64,000 bases of DNA from Vibrio sp. DW001 (GTDB taxonomy: Bacteria > Pseudomonadota > Gammaproteobacteria > Enterobacterales > Vibrionaceae): NCBI RefSeq assembly GCF_029016285.1, contig NZ_CP091975.1, positions 1,922,001-1,986,000 of the forward strand, given 5' to 3'. The position numbers and the translations under genes are program-made. Under the pieces are notes generated by a model. It was given only the letters and a program-made list of their open reading frames with translations, was not told the DNA's origin and did no database searches. Each line of letters starts with the position of its first letter. The first letter of the stretch is position 1. Shown here piece after piece: positions 45,012-54,368 of the stretch.

Positions 45012-45752
45012 ATGTCGATACAAAATCAAAAAATCGCACTCATCACTGGAGCTTCTCGTGGCATTGGCGCCAGCATCGCTCGTCACCTTGCTGAAGATGG
45101 CTTCACTGTGGTCATCAATTATGCAGCCAGTTCCGCTGCCGCTAAAGACTTGGTAAAAGAACTCGTTGAAAAAGGAAAAGTCGCTATAGCTATACAAGCG
45201 GACGTGTCCCAATCGAACGACGTAAAGGCTATGTTTGATGAAGTAGAGAGCAAACTTGGACGCATTGATGTCTTGGTCAACAATGCAGGAATCTTGAAGA
45301 CACGGCTTCTAACTGAAACATCAGACGAATTGTTTCAAAAGAACTTTGCCATCAATACACAAGGCGTATTCAACACGTTACGTGAAGCAGGATCTCGTCT
45401 AAATGACGGCGGGCGCATTGTCAATCTATCCAGTACAACACTCGCACTCAACTTACCGGGATACGCTGTTTATAACGGGACAAAAGCGGCAGTAGAAGCC
45501 TTCACAAAGGTCTTTTCGAAAGAACTTAGAGGTCGCAGAATTACAGTAAATACCGTCGCGCCTGGTCCAGTAGCAACCGACTTGTTCCTTAATGATAAAA
45601 GTGAAGAGATGATTGAAAGCTTTGCAAAAATGTCTCCTCTAGAACGCTTAGCTCAACCAGAAGACATTGCTCAAGTCGTGTCTTTTCTCGTTAGTTCACA
45701 AAGCGGATGGGTGAATGGGCAAACTTTACGAGCAAACGGTGGCTTGGCTTAA
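45012..45752 (+). CDS. Short-chain dehydrogenase/reductase
   Basis: A 246-residue classical SDR: TGASRGIGASIARHL (cofactor), NYAASSAAAKDL (NADP-favouring), NNAGILKT, catalytic S in NLSSTTLALN, YNGTKAAVEAFTK (YxxxK) and the C-terminal PEDIAQVVSFLVSSQSGWVNGQ. It resembles FabG-like 3-oxoacyl reductases and quinone/ketone reductases of LysR-SDR pairs. AAGGAAAAC precedes the ATG. The downstream gene at 45755 follows after 2 bp. Confidence 0.9.
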   Translation: MSIQNQKIALITGASRGIGASIARHLAEDGFTVVINYAASSAAAKDLVKELVEKGKVAIAIQADVSQSNDVKAMFDEVESKLGRIDVLVNNAGILKTRLLTETSDELFQKNFAINTQGVFNTLREAGSRLNDGGRIVNLSSTTLALNLPGYAVYNGTKAAVEAFTKVFSKELRGRRITVNTVAPGPVATDLFLNDKSEEMIESFAKMSPLERLAQPEDIAQVVSFLVSSQSGWVNGQTLRANGGLA

Positions 45753-45754
45753 CC

Positions 45755-46116
45755 GTGATAAGCATCCGCTTACTGCTGAAAAAGCTTTCTCTTTTAGGGC
45801 TTGGGCTTGGGCTTAACGCATGTTCCATGCAAGTTGTAGCGGATGCAATGGGAAATTTAACCATGACTCCTTCTGTTACCTATTTGCGTCTATTACAACA
45901 TACACCTTTTTTTACCTCACTCAATACAAAGCAGTTGGGCTGGATGATTGACCATCCTATGGAATGGAAAGTTGTAACGGCGGGCATCATCGCAACCAAT
46001 GAAAGTGAACCTGATTATTGAATCTTACTAGATGGAGGTTGGCAGCTTAGCTGCGAACAAAAAAACATCCGAGTAAACATGATGAAGCAGGTAAATGGTT
46101 TAACCGAGTGTTATGA
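45755..46116 (+). pseudogene. Broken lipoprotein gene resembling cyclic-nucleotide-binding proteins
   Basis: From a GTG at 45755 the frame gives a lipoprotein signal (KLSLLGLGLGLNAC lipobox) and then VTYLRLLQHTPFFTSLNTKQ, a phrase typical of the start of a cNMP-binding domain. The frame stops at 46019 (TGA where tryptophan is expected), resumes with ILLDGGWQLSCEQKNIRVN and then needs a frameshift to finish as HDEAGKWFNRVL ending 46116. Two lesions, so it is likely non-functional. It overlaps in organisation with the SDR gene as a second gene of the operon. Confidence 0.6.
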
Positions 46117-46261
46117 ATAGAAAATGTGAACTCATTGCCACAACAACTAGCTATGTAATGCTAATTATCGGCGTATCATCAGGTTATATAATCAGGCTTT
46201 AGGCTTGTTCAGCACCGAGTATAGATGCCGACCACACGACATCTATACTTATTAATTATGA

Positions 46262-46669
46262 TTATTTTGGGAAACCGTCTAACTTCACCGCAGTTAAACC
46301 AATTTTATGCCATTCAGCCTGTTCTTCACAGTAGATTTGAGCGTCTAGTGACTTTGTTGGCTCTTCGTTCAAAGAACCCGCGGGAACAATTAGAAACTTG
46401 CCACTTTGGGACAGGAATGGCAAACCAGAACCACAGTCTGTACAGAATGATTTAGAAAAGGAACGAGTTGGATGGTCATAGCGTTTTATCTTGTCCTTGC
46501 CTAGAGTCCACTCGATGTTAGATATTGAAGTAAATAAATTAGAGGCATGAGCAGAGCCCGTTAACTTTCTACACTGTTCACAGTGACAAAAGAAGAACTT
46601 CCCAAAGTCATCTTCTAGCTTGAAAGTTACATTTCCACAACAACAACCACCTGTGATTTCTTTGTTCAT
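46262..46669 (-). CDS. GFA-family (glutathione-dependent formaldehyde-activating type) protein 1
   Basis: A 135-residue zinc protein with the GFA fold: GGCCCGNVTFKL, FFCHCEQCRKLTGSAHASNL and RSFCTDCGSGLPF-like FCTDCGSGLPFLS, giving the eight-cysteine zinc pattern. GGAGG precedes the ATG at 46669. Family members are mostly of unproven substrate; the name comes from one glutathione-formaldehyde enzyme. A second GFA gene is 1.5 kb away. The first extra residues (MSTWRFK) of the long frame are not used. Confidence 0.88.
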   Translation of the reverse strand: MNKEITGGCCCGNVTFKLEDDFGKFFFCHCEQCRKLTGSAHASNLFTSISNIEWTLGKDKIKRYDHPTRSFSKSFCTDCGSGLPFLSQSGKFLIVPAGSLNEEPTKSLDAQIYCEEQAEWHKIGLTAVKLDGFPK

Positions 46670-46896
46670 TTTAAACCTCCATGTTGACAATTAACTAAGA
46701 CACACACCTTAAGTGTACATCGACATTTTGTGCTACTAACTTAGATTTGGACATTCCTGTTTTAGCGGTTTTATTAATCGAGTAATCAATGGATTAGATT
46801 TAACAACCTTTTAGTTAGTTGACAAAGTTCACTTAAACACCACAATTGACCATAATGTAGCGCGAAGCGAAACCAAGCGAACTATTGTAATTTCGT

Positions 46897-47667
46897 CTAA
46901 TTTGATTTGTTAGGTTTCTTCGCTACGACGAATCTGACATTTCCATCTCTTTCATGATTACGAGAACAAAGATTAGATAATAATTCATGACAGAAGTCAG
47001 GATACTCCCCCTTAAGAAAATCACTTAACGTATTCATTCGATTGAGCCGTGCTGACCAAACTTCAATAATTTCAGACGTTGCAGATCCAGAAAAATTCAA
47101 CTCAGGATCAATAACATCATTATCGAAATATACGATGTCAAACCCTGCCTCTTTCAATAAATCTTGCATTTTTGCCCCAAAATTAAAATCATATACACCA
47201 GATTTATATGACTCCAACTCAAATTCATTTACTCTATCGAAATACTTACTATCTCTATCAAGGTTACCAGAGATGAAGCAGGAAACATCTACTAATGCTA
47301 TCCAACCTTCATCCTGTATTACTAAATTTAACAACTTTAAGTAATCTAGTGGATTACTAAGATAGGACAACGAAAAGCTTGCCCAAATACCATTTATGCC
47401 ACCAAATGACAGATAATCAGCACTCAGAAAATCACTCGAAATAAAGGCCTCATTACTGCGTTTCTTTGAATCACAGAATTCAATGAAATCTTTATTAATA
47501 TCTATGCCTATAACATTTTTTACTTGTGACGAGAAAGTTCGAGATACTTCACCTACTGAACAACCAAGATCAATTACAGTGTCCTTATCATTTAGCGGTA
47601 TAAATTTGAGATAGTTCTCCCAACCTCTCCATTTTTGTTGCTTTTTATACTCAGCTAAAATATCCAA
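46897..47667 (-). CDS. SAM-dependent methyltransferase
   Basis: A 256-residue class I methyltransferase with motif I DTVIDLGCSVGEVSRTF, motif II IGIDINKDFIEFCD and post-motif INGIWASFSLSYLSNP. An extended C-terminal part (about 100 residues) is not recognised. It is unrelated in detail to the one at 646. Minus strand like both flanking GFA genes but separated from them by more than 200 bp, so it is probably a separate transcript. Confidence 0.8.
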   Translation of the reverse strand: MDILAEYKKQQKWRGWENYLKFIPLNDKDTVIDLGCSVGEVSRTFSSQVKNVIGIDINKDFIEFCDSKKRSNEAFISSDFLSADYLSFGGINGIWASFSLSYLSNPLDYLKLLNLVIQDEGWIALVDVSCFISGNLDRDSKYFDRVNEFELESYKSGVYDFNFGAKMQDLLKEAGFDIVYFDNDVIDPELNFSGSATSEIIEVWSARLNRMNTLSDFLKGEYPDFCHELLSNLCSRNHERDGNVRFVVAKKPNKSN

Positions 47668-48147
47668 TTGATACTCCTGATCTTTTTAGAAAAATAACAG
47701 CTTATTAGTGCGTCTGCATACTAATTCAATTGTAAGCTAACACCAGTCATAAATGTATTAACTGATATTGATAATAAAAATAAATATTTTCTAGGTTTTG
47801 GCCGATGAAACAGGAAGTTACATATGCACAGATAGCGAGTTTCTTATTGTCTTGAATTCTGAAATAACGATCACATTTAATTTATCTGTAATATTTTGGT
47901 TTTGACACCATTAAAATCGGGAATGTATTGCCAGCTAAACTAAATTTAATCTGGCAATGCCATTTTGGTTATTAATTCTGATAAGCCAAAGTTTACTCAC
48001 TGCAAGTAGGCAAATTTGTTCCTGCAACACATAACGGGCATTTGTGTGTCAGTCCCTTTTCTAAACTAGTAATGTAAACGATTTAGGTGTAGTGCACTGA
48101 ACCGTCTATATCCGACTAATAGAAATATCTTAAAGTCTTATATGTTG
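47668..48147. other. Intergenic stretch with a dispersed repeat
   Basis: No gene. Holds a copy of the 40-bp dispersed repeat at 48036-48070 (CATTTGTGTGTCAGTCCC). Confidence 0.5.
48036..48070 (+). repeat. Dispersed repeat of about 40 bp, copy 2
   Basis: GGGCATTTGTGTGTCAGTCC then CTAAACTAG; aligns with copies at 2893 and 51841. Confidence 0.45.
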
Positions 48148-48564
48148 CTAACTCGGTTGCTTGGGGAAAACTTTTACATTATCTGGTATTTGATACCAAT
48201 CTAGCTTTTCACTTACCCAAACATGAGCCTGCGGCTCGAATATATTACTTTGAGACAAATTAACTGGTTTCAGCTTCAACTTTACGGTATGCGGCTCATC
48301 AGGATTGAAGTGATAGATTCGGTTTCCACAACTTGGACAGAAAATGGCACAATTACGGTTACCACTATCAGCCAAACGCTCCCAACTTTTTAGCTCGCCA
48401 AAAAACTCAATTTTCTCTGAATCTACAATCGCGGTGATACTAAATGGACTTGTTGACAGTTTTTGGCACTCTGTGCAATGGCAAGCAAAGACCATTATGG
48501 GCGCGTTATACAAATAGTACGTAACTTGCCCACACTGGCAAGCCCCTTTAAGCGGATATTGCAT
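48148..48564 (-). CDS. GFA-family zinc protein 2
   Basis: A 138-residue GFA-fold protein: GACQCGQVTYYLYN, ACHCTECQKLSTSPFSIT and FCPSCGNRIYHFN with the conserved cysteines. GGAGGAAGG precedes the ATG. It is diverged from the protein at 46262, so these are paralogs and not a recent duplication. The family needs a partner thiol; substrate unknown. Confidence 0.88.
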   Translation of the reverse strand: MQYPLKGACQCGQVTYYLYNAPIMVFACHCTECQKLSTSPFSITAIVDSEKIEFFGELKSWERLADSGNRNCAIFCPSCGNRIYHFNPDEPHTVKLKLKPVNLSQSNIFEPQAHVWVSEKLDWYQIPDNVKVFPKQPS

Positions 48565-48815
48565 TGAGCCTTCCTCCTATAAACATCGCTGACAACTCAC
48601 ACTTATTATATGGAAAAGTTCATAATATTGTTCAAGAAAGCTTCCATTTAATATCGACTTAAATAGATTGGTAAAAAATAGCTTTAATATCAATCAGTCT
48701 CTTATGTTATTTTGCAAACTTTTTTATACAAGTGCAACATAGCACTAAACAGTTTTGGACAAAAGCTTGTTAGTCGACTGACTTAACTCATATTGACTCA
48801 TATTGACTCATCATG

Positions 48816-49112
48816 TTATGACAAAAATTTCGTCAATTTGTGGTGTTCAGTTTCGGTAAATATAACGTAACCTATAGGTACGTTCGTATCCAGTTTTGAT
48901 ATTATAGACTCACTACTTTCTTTACCGAATCCTCTGCACAATTCAATTACTTCTACACCGCGGTTAATCATTTCTTTAGCAGCATTAATAGCATCATCGT
49001 CATTACTTACACCGATAATTTCTGTTTTAAACAAGTCTGTATCTAACAACTTCCTGTCTACCTTGTAGTCATAATTTAGAGCTTTGACGATAAATCCATA
49101 GTACTTAATCAT
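48816..49112 (-). CDS. DUF6506-like small protein
   Basis: A 98-residue protein: MIKYYGFIVKALNYDYKVDR, then TEIIGVSNDDDAINAAKEMI and VEVIELCRGFGKESSESIIS. The ELCxGFG stretch is what I recall from DUF6506; the assignment is tentative. No signal or membrane segment. A ribosome site is not strong. Function unknown. Confidence 0.6.
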   Translation of the reverse strand: MIKYYGFIVKALNYDYKVDRKLLDTDLFKTEIIGVSNDDDAINAAKEMINRGVEVIELCRGFGKESSESIISKLDTNVPIGYVIFTETEHHKLTKFLS

Positions 49113-49408
49113 GAATCAATCCTTATAGAATGGTTAACTAATACATATTGATATCCTGAATATTCATTCTAGCTTGCGCAGTACTACGTTGACACTCCTT
49201 TGGACAGAACTTTCTTACAAACTTCAGCCGATTTTTATCCTTCAGATAACTTCTATTATCCCAAAACGCCAAGGATTACCGTAGTCAGCGGTCGCTTCAA
49301 TTCAATGAACTGGATAATTACGTTCATTGCGTAATACCTTTCACCATGACAAGTAGCGTATAAAAATGCACAGTAAACACATTTTACAATATTGTTCTAT
49401 TGGGAGGG

Positions 49409-50353
49409 TTACGATGTACAGCGAGATATAATTAGTTCTCTAAGCCATTTGTGACTCGGATCTTTCTCATGATTACGGCTCCAAAAAAGAGTGTAAGCCA
49501 TTTTAGGTAGTTCTACAGGAAGTGAAAGCTTTGTAAGTCCAAGCTGTTCAGATACATGCGTTGCAAACTGTTTGGGTGCGGTTAATACTAAATCCGTACA
49601 GGTAGCTAGAGACGCAGCATTGTTAAAATCGTCGACTGTTGTTGATATAACCCTAGATAAACCTCTCTCCGCAAGCTTAAAATCAAGAAGCCATCTATTT
49701 CTATCATCGACGCCACATCGCACTTGCATATGCTGGGCTTCTAAATAGGCTTCCAAATTCCACTCCTTTCTTAGTGCAGGATGTCCCTTTCTTACCAAGC
49801 AGCACTGACTTTCTCTATACAGTTCTATAGCCTCTATGTCTTGAGGAATTCTTAAAGTACGATCTATATCGTCGGCCTCTAGTTCTTTCCCTGCGATTCC
49901 AAAGTCAACGTCTCCAGAACTAAGTTTCTCAAAACAGTTGTTGTTCCATGGAAGCGTATCGATTGTTAAATGTGGGCCAAAACTAAAGACCTTACCAAGA
50001 AATTTAGGAACTAGTAGCGGGTAAATGCTTTCAATTAAAGCTAACTTGAAGTGCCTTGGGGTCGAATCAGGATCAAAGGTTGTTGGCTTGGATAGCTCAG
50101 TGCTCAATTCTAATATCTGACTTACAATCGGGCGCAGTGCCTTTGCCTTTTGAGTAGGGGAAAGGCCTTTTGAAAGCCGAACAAAGAGTGGGTCGTCAAA
50201 CCACTCCCTTAGTCTAGCTAAGTTTTTGCTAACTGCCGACTGAGTTAGAAGAAGCCTTTGTGCTGTCCTACTGACATTTTTCTCTTCTAATAGCACATAC
50301 AAACAAATCAATAAGTTTAAATCACATTTCGTTAGTTTCTGTATATTAATCAT
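49409..50353 (-). CDS. LysR-type regulator, divergent from an MFS exporter
   Basis: A 314-residue LysR of the NodD/NahR-like group (LTKCDLNLLICLYVLLEEKN, RTAQRLLLTQSAVSKNLARL, FDDPLFVRL). It lies 101 bp from the divergent drug exporter gene, which it probably controls. It is clearly related to the frameshifted LysR at 60750: both share DLNLL-CL-VLL, the DVDFGIAGKE-like effector region and the YTLFW-xx-H/N-xxD C-terminus. Confidence 0.9.
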   Translation of the reverse strand: MINIQKLTKCDLNLLICLYVLLEEKNVSRTAQRLLLTQSAVSKNLARLREWFDDPLFVRLSKGLSPTQKAKALRPIVSQILELSTELSKPTTFDPDSTPRHFKLALIESIYPLLVPKFLGKVFSFGPHLTIDTLPWNNNCFEKLSSGDVDFGIAGKELEADDIDRTLRIPQDIEAIELYRESQCCLVRKGHPALRKEWNLEAYLEAQHMQVRCGVDDRNRWLLDFKLAERGLSRVISTTVDDFNNAASLATCTDLVLTAPKQFATHVSEQLGLTKLSLPVELPKMAYTLFWSRNHEKDPSHKWLRELIISRCTS

Positions 50354-50454
50354 GATATTCCCATGAGTCCCTATAACGTGGAAAATATATCATTTCAAAT
50401 CATATCATGAGGCGACTAAAGTGCAGATAAATAATTGATGCAGAATGTGAAGAT

Positions 50455-51630
50455 ATGTTTGAGAAAAAGAGTAAGCTTTTGTTCCACCTTTTCCTTTTGG
50501 TTATTCTTTGGCCGCTTGCAATTGATGTTTACTTGCCAGCATTTTCTGATATGGGTAAGGAAATGATGGCGACACCTGTAGAACTTAAGAAAACAGTGAC
50601 ATATTTCATGATTGGATTTGGTGTCGGCCAGTTGTTCCTTGGTGTATTGGCCGACAAATGTGGACGAAAAACGATTGTAATTTGGGGAGTAGTTTTCTAT
50701 TTGACTTGCTCCATACTACAGTCTGTCGTTGAGAGTGTGGATGATTTGATATTGCTTCGCTTGGTACAAGGAGTAGCCTCGGCAGCAACATCCATTGCTG
50801 TTATGGCAATGGTTAGAGATAGCTATAAAGGCAAAGATATGCCCAAATTACTTAGTTACCTAAATGGAGCAGTTTGTTGTGTGCCAGCAATAGCCCCCGT
50901 GCTAGGCGCGTACTTAACCCAAACATTTGGGTGGCGTTCTAATTTCGGATTTATGGCTTTGTATGCATTTTTAGTATTGCTAATCATATCGATTGGAATG
51001 CCTGAAACTCGCAACAAGCGACAATCTAACGCTATTAATACTCCCTATTCAAGCATGCTATTTAATCCGCAATTCATGCTTCATTCGATAATCTGTATGC
51101 TAGCAATGTCAGTCATACTGGCGTATGTATCTAATGCTCCTGTTTGGCTTATGGGGCATCTAAATCTAAACATTTCTCAGTTTTCTTTTTGGTTTACTGC
51201 TAATGCATTAATTAATGCGCTAGCGAGTTTTATTATCGCGCCCTTATTAATTAACAAGCTGAATGTCCGACGAGCATTAAAAGTAGGGTTATGCGTAGTT
51301 GTTTGCGGTGGCATTGTGATGCTAGTCTCAACTGATTCCCCTTTGGGGTTCATGTTACCTATTTTCATCAATTCTATTGGCTTCTCAGTAATTCTTGGCA
51401 CTGCGTCAAGCAAAGCTTTGAGTAGTTTTGATGCCGATGCAGGTGCTGCTTCTGCGTTGCTTGGCTTCATTCAAATGGGGGGAGCGGGCCTTGTAGTATT
51501 AATGGTTCAACAACTTAATATGGAAGTACCAGACCTACTTGCGCTACATATGCTTTTACTCACACCCACGATTATCATCCTAATGGGAAAGTTGGGAAGA
51601 AAATTACACCCTCAGGCAAATCTTAGTTAA
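50455..51630 (+). CDS. MFS drug efflux transporter, Bcr/CflA type
   Basis: A 391-residue protein with twelve membrane segments. The N-terminus PLAIDVYLPAF (where the aspartate of TM1 is typical of Bcr/CflA) and the loop LGVLADKCGRKTIVIWGVVF (motif A) are present, along with LLRLVQGVASAATSIAVMAM (motif B) and AVCCVPAIAPVLGAYLTQTF (motif C, antiporter). The family exports bicyclomycin, chloramphenicol or other small molecules by proton antiport. Gene starts with ATG at 50455. Confidence 0.9.
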   Translation: MFEKKSKLLFHLFLLVILWPLAIDVYLPAFSDMGKEMMATPVELKKTVTYFMIGFGVGQLFLGVLADKCGRKTIVIWGVVFYLTCSILQSVVESVDDLILLRLVQGVASAATSIAVMAMVRDSYKGKDMPKLLSYLNGAVCCVPAIAPVLGAYLTQTFGWRSNFGFMALYAFLVLLIISIGMPETRNKRQSNAINTPYSSMLFNPQFMLHSIICMLAMSVILAYVSNAPVWLMGHLNLNISQFSFWFTANALINALASFIIAPLLINKLNVRRALKVGLCVVVCGGIVMLVSTDSPLGFMLPIFINSIGFSVILGTASSKALSSFDADAGAASALLGFIQMGGAGLVVLMVQQLNMEVPDLLALHMLLLTPTIIILMGKLGRKLHPQANLS

Positions 51631-51840
51631 TCTTGCGTTGACTGTTTTAGGCGTCAGAAATCATCAACCTATAATCTTCATCAATATATAAATATGCAGA
51701 TAACGATAATTGTTAGACTGTTGCGCGGTGATAGGAGTTGGGAGAAAACGTTCACAGCCTTTTCTGGTATCGACCATGAGAAAAAGTACGTCGATTCCAG
51801 AAGCACGATCTGCCATTAAGTAGTTGCGTTAAATCGGAAA

Positions 51841-51880
51841 GGGACATTTGTGTGTCAGTCAACCCACTAATTTAGAAGAC
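51841..51880 (+). repeat. Dispersed repeat of about 40 bp, copy 3
   Basis: GGGACATTTGTGTGTCAGTC then CCCACTAATTTAG; aligns with copies at 2893 and 48036. Confidence 0.45.
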
Positions 51881-51989
51881 TATAGATGAGTGGCAACATG
51901 GCAAAGCCACTTAACGTTATGCCTGTCCATTCCTTCATTTAATAATATGTAATGTCGGTTGGTTTTTTGTCGGGACACCAGTATCAAAC

Positions 51990-52072
51990 TGATAGGAATT
52001 ATTTAAAAACGCGGATACTTTAGCTTCAAGCATATTGGCCTTTACTGATATCTTTAACTCATAGTTGGACAA
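51990..52072 (-). mobile_element. IS3-family orfB 3'-end remnant
   Basis: AATTATTTAAAAA, then CTTTAGCTTCAAGCAT and ACTCATAGTTGGAC align with 22517-22595 at roughly 75% identity by eye. No intron stub follows here: the sequence after TTGGAC diverges. Confidence 0.65.
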
Positions 52073-52312
52073 ACAAAAGTCAGCTCACCAACTAAATTAA
52101 CAAATGATTAATTAATAGGTATCGTAAAACACAGCAAGAACCGTTATCTAACGATGGGTGATCTGCGCAGAATAGACATGTTCTTTCCTCAAACAAGCCA
52201 TTAGCCTAATTGTCGGTCTGCGTAATTAACCCTATTTATAAAATTGTTATGTTGTCGCCGCGCGTCTTGACACAAACAATAATTACTGTTTTTATATACA
52301 GTCTTTGACAGT

Positions 52313-52336
52313 ATTTTGTCATTTTGTCATTTTGTC
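52313..52336 (+). repeat. Three tandem ATTTTGTC units
   Basis: Exact 8-bp units at 52313, 52321 and 52329, ending 12 bp before the hydrolase start codon, so they span the ribosome-site region. Confidence 0.85.
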
Positions 52337-52348
52337 ATTGGATTTATT

Positions 52349-53131
52349 ATGAAGCATTATTATATTGATAGCATTGGGGTTCGTCTTTGTTACCAAGACC
52401 TTTCAGGAGAAGATACTCCAATTGTGTTCATTCATGGATTAGGATGTGCTTCTTCATTTGATTATCCCGCAGTTGTGACGATCGGTAAGTTGAACAACCA
52501 TAGAAGGGTATTGGTTGATCTTTTAGGATCAGGGTTTAGCGATAAACCAAATTCGTTTAGCTACGAAATAAGTGCACATGCAGAATATCTAAAGGAGTTC
52601 CTTACTAGCCTCGGGTTTGAAGAGTTTTATCTCTATGCCCATAGCATGGGAGGGGCTATCGCTTTAGAACTTGTAAACCTAATGCAATCAGCTATTAAAG
52701 GGATAATCTTATCTGAATCAAACCTCGATAATGGCGGCGGGATGTTTAGTCAAAAAGTTGCTGCTATAACTGAAGCTGATTATGTGCGTTTTGGACATGA
52801 GAACCTCGTATCCAAAAACAGCGCAGAAAGTGAAACTTCGGCAATTTGTTGGTCATTGAGTATGAATATTAGTTCTCCTCAAGCCATTTATCGAGAGTCT
52901 ATTTCTTTGATCAATGGACGTATTCCAAGTTGGCGAGAAATTTTATATTCACTCGATATTCCCAAAACTTACCTTTTTGGTAGTGACTCACTACCGGATA
53001 GTGATTTCGAAATACTGCCTTACCATGGAGTTAAAGTCGATGTGGTTCCTGATGCTGGACATTCAATGGCGTGGGAAAACCCTACTGGGTTAGCATCGGC
53101 TATAGCTAACGCTTTAGGCGATAACAAATAG
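52349..53131 (+). CDS. Alpha/beta-fold hydrolase
   Basis: A 260-residue hydrolase: oxyanion motif IVFIHGLGCASSFD, strand RRVLVDLLGSGFSDKP, nucleophile elbow AHSMGGAIALEL (serine), and the catalytic histidine late in PDAGHSMAWENP. The catalytic acid is probably the aspartate in FGSDSLPDSD. The start at 52349 (MKHYYIDSIG) fits better than 52316, which lies in the ATTTTGTC repeat. Substrate unknown. Monocistronic. Confidence 0.88.
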   Translation: MKHYYIDSIGVRLCYQDLSGEDTPIVFIHGLGCASSFDYPAVVTIGKLNNHRRVLVDLLGSGFSDKPNSFSYEISAHAEYLKEFLTSLGFEEFYLYAHSMGGAIALELVNLMQSAIKGIILSESNLDNGGGMFSQKVAAITEADYVRFGHENLVSKNSAESETSAICWSLSMNISSPQAIYRESISLINGRIPSWREILYSLDIPKTYLFGSDSLPDSDFEILPYHGVKVDVVPDAGHSMAWENPTGLASAIANALGDNK

Positions 53132-53239
53132 TTATACATATAAGCTAAATGTTCAATTGAACCATGAGTGGTCACTTATGGAAGAAATCGAACATACTTA
53201 ATGTTTCAAAATTTCTGAAGCTGACCTTGAATCAATGGT

Positions 53240-53400
53240 GTACGAATGGTGGAGTGCGGACGCATCAAACGATATTTGAATACGTAGAAGTTGATTATAA
53301 CCCCACAAGAAGGCACAGTGTTCTTGCACAGCTAAGTCCAATCAACTACGAGCGCCAGAGTATCATTTAACGCGTGTCCGGTTTTAATTATACCGCCACT
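53240..53400 (+). mobile_element. IS3-family orfB C-terminal remnant
   Basis: Reading GGVRTHQTIFEYVEVDYNPT and RRHSVLAQLSPINYERQSII up to 53370 matches the C-terminus of IS3-family transposases (YN-x-R-x-HS-x-LG/AQLSP). Only this piece survives; the following GCGTGTCCGG is probably near the element tip. Confidence 0.65.
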
Positions 53401-53438
53401 TATATCCTTATCATGAAAGTAATAAAGGAAATAGATAT

Positions 53439-54362
53439 TTGAATTTGGATACAAAATGGCTGCAGGATTTTTTAAAACTTGCGGAGCTACAACACTTTAC
53501 TCGTGCCGCTGAGGCTCGACATATTACCCAGCCCGCATTTGGTCGACATATTCGAGCACTAGAAAAAGCCGTCGGCCAAACATTGATTGATCGTGCCACC
53601 ACACCCATCAGCCTAACACCCGCTGGGCGTCAGTTTAAAAGTGTTGCTCGTAATATGATTTCGCAAATGGAAGAAGGTTTAAACTTATTAAATAGTATTG
53701 AGCAACCATTTATCAATCCAATACGCATCGCGAGCCCTCACTCTTTATCGTCCCCCACCTTATTGGATCTTATCGAACATAACAAAGCGGATAACACTCA
53801 GAGCTTCTCTATTGATATCTTGCGCGTGGACTTTGCGATAGAGTCGATAATCGAAGGGAATTGTGATTTTTTCCTTGGGTTTGAAACGTTATCCTTATTG
53901 CAACCTCCTTTTCAGAACCTAAAAATTGGTCACGGTAACTTTCTTTTGGCCTCTGCAGTTAATACTAATGGGCAAGCGCTATTTAACCCGCAAATCCACA
54001 GCACACCGATTATTGGCTATAGTGCAGAGTCTTACAGTGCGCGCTTAATTGAACAATATCAGCCCGAAACTACTAAACTCAATACTCACCAAGCATTTGA
54101 ATCATCAATGTGTCATTTGCATAAGGAATTGGTCCTTCGAGGAACAGGTATTGCGTGGCTACCTGACGCACTTATCCAACAAGAACTAAAAGATAGAACC
54201 TTGATCGCGATTGAACCGAGTACTTACCGATTGCCCTACCAAATTCGTCTATATCGCAATTCAACACCGCTAAGAAATGAAGCTGAGTCATTTTGGAAAG
54301 TTATCAATGAACAAGTCCAATCAGGCTGGCAGATTAACTACCCGTGGGAACCTCAAGATTAG
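53439..54362 (+). CDS. LysR-type regulator of the purine module
   Basis: A 307-residue LysR protein: NLDTKWLQDFLKLAELQHFT, RAAEARHITQPAFGRHIRAL, TPAGRQFKSVAR, then the effector domain. It starts at TTG (53439) with AAGGAAA upstream. The downstream genes on the same strand are a deaminase and a purine permease, so it likely controls purine use. It is one of the HYPOX/CbbR-like short N-terminal groups (an inference). Confidence 0.85.
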   Translation: MNLDTKWLQDFLKLAELQHFTRAAEARHITQPAFGRHIRALEKAVGQTLIDRATTPISLTPAGRQFKSVARNMISQMEEGLNLLNSIEQPFINPIRIASPHSLSSPTLLDLIEHNKADNTQSFSIDILRVDFAIESIIEGNCDFFLGFETLSLLQPPFQNLKIGHGNFLLASAVNTNGQALFNPQIHSTPIIGYSAESYSARLIEQYQPETTKLNTHQAFESSMCHLHKELVLRGTGIAWLPDALIQQELKDRTLIAIEPSTYRLPYQIRLYRNSTPLRNEAESFWKVINEQVQSGWQINYPWEPQD

Positions 54363-54368
54363 GTAAAT

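Larger units (their letters stand above)
51631..52348. other. Intergenic stretch with repeat and IS debris
   Basis: About 720 bp with no gene. Contains dispersed repeat copy 3 (51841-51880), an IS3 orfB end remnant (51990-52072) and an 8-bp tandem repeat just before the hydrolase start. Confidence 0.55.

Noticed and set aside
46117..49200. Integron attC sites between the small genes
   Set aside because: I looked for RYYYAAC/GTTRRRY pairs with imperfect palindromes and found none convincing; only the gene layout suggests cassettes.
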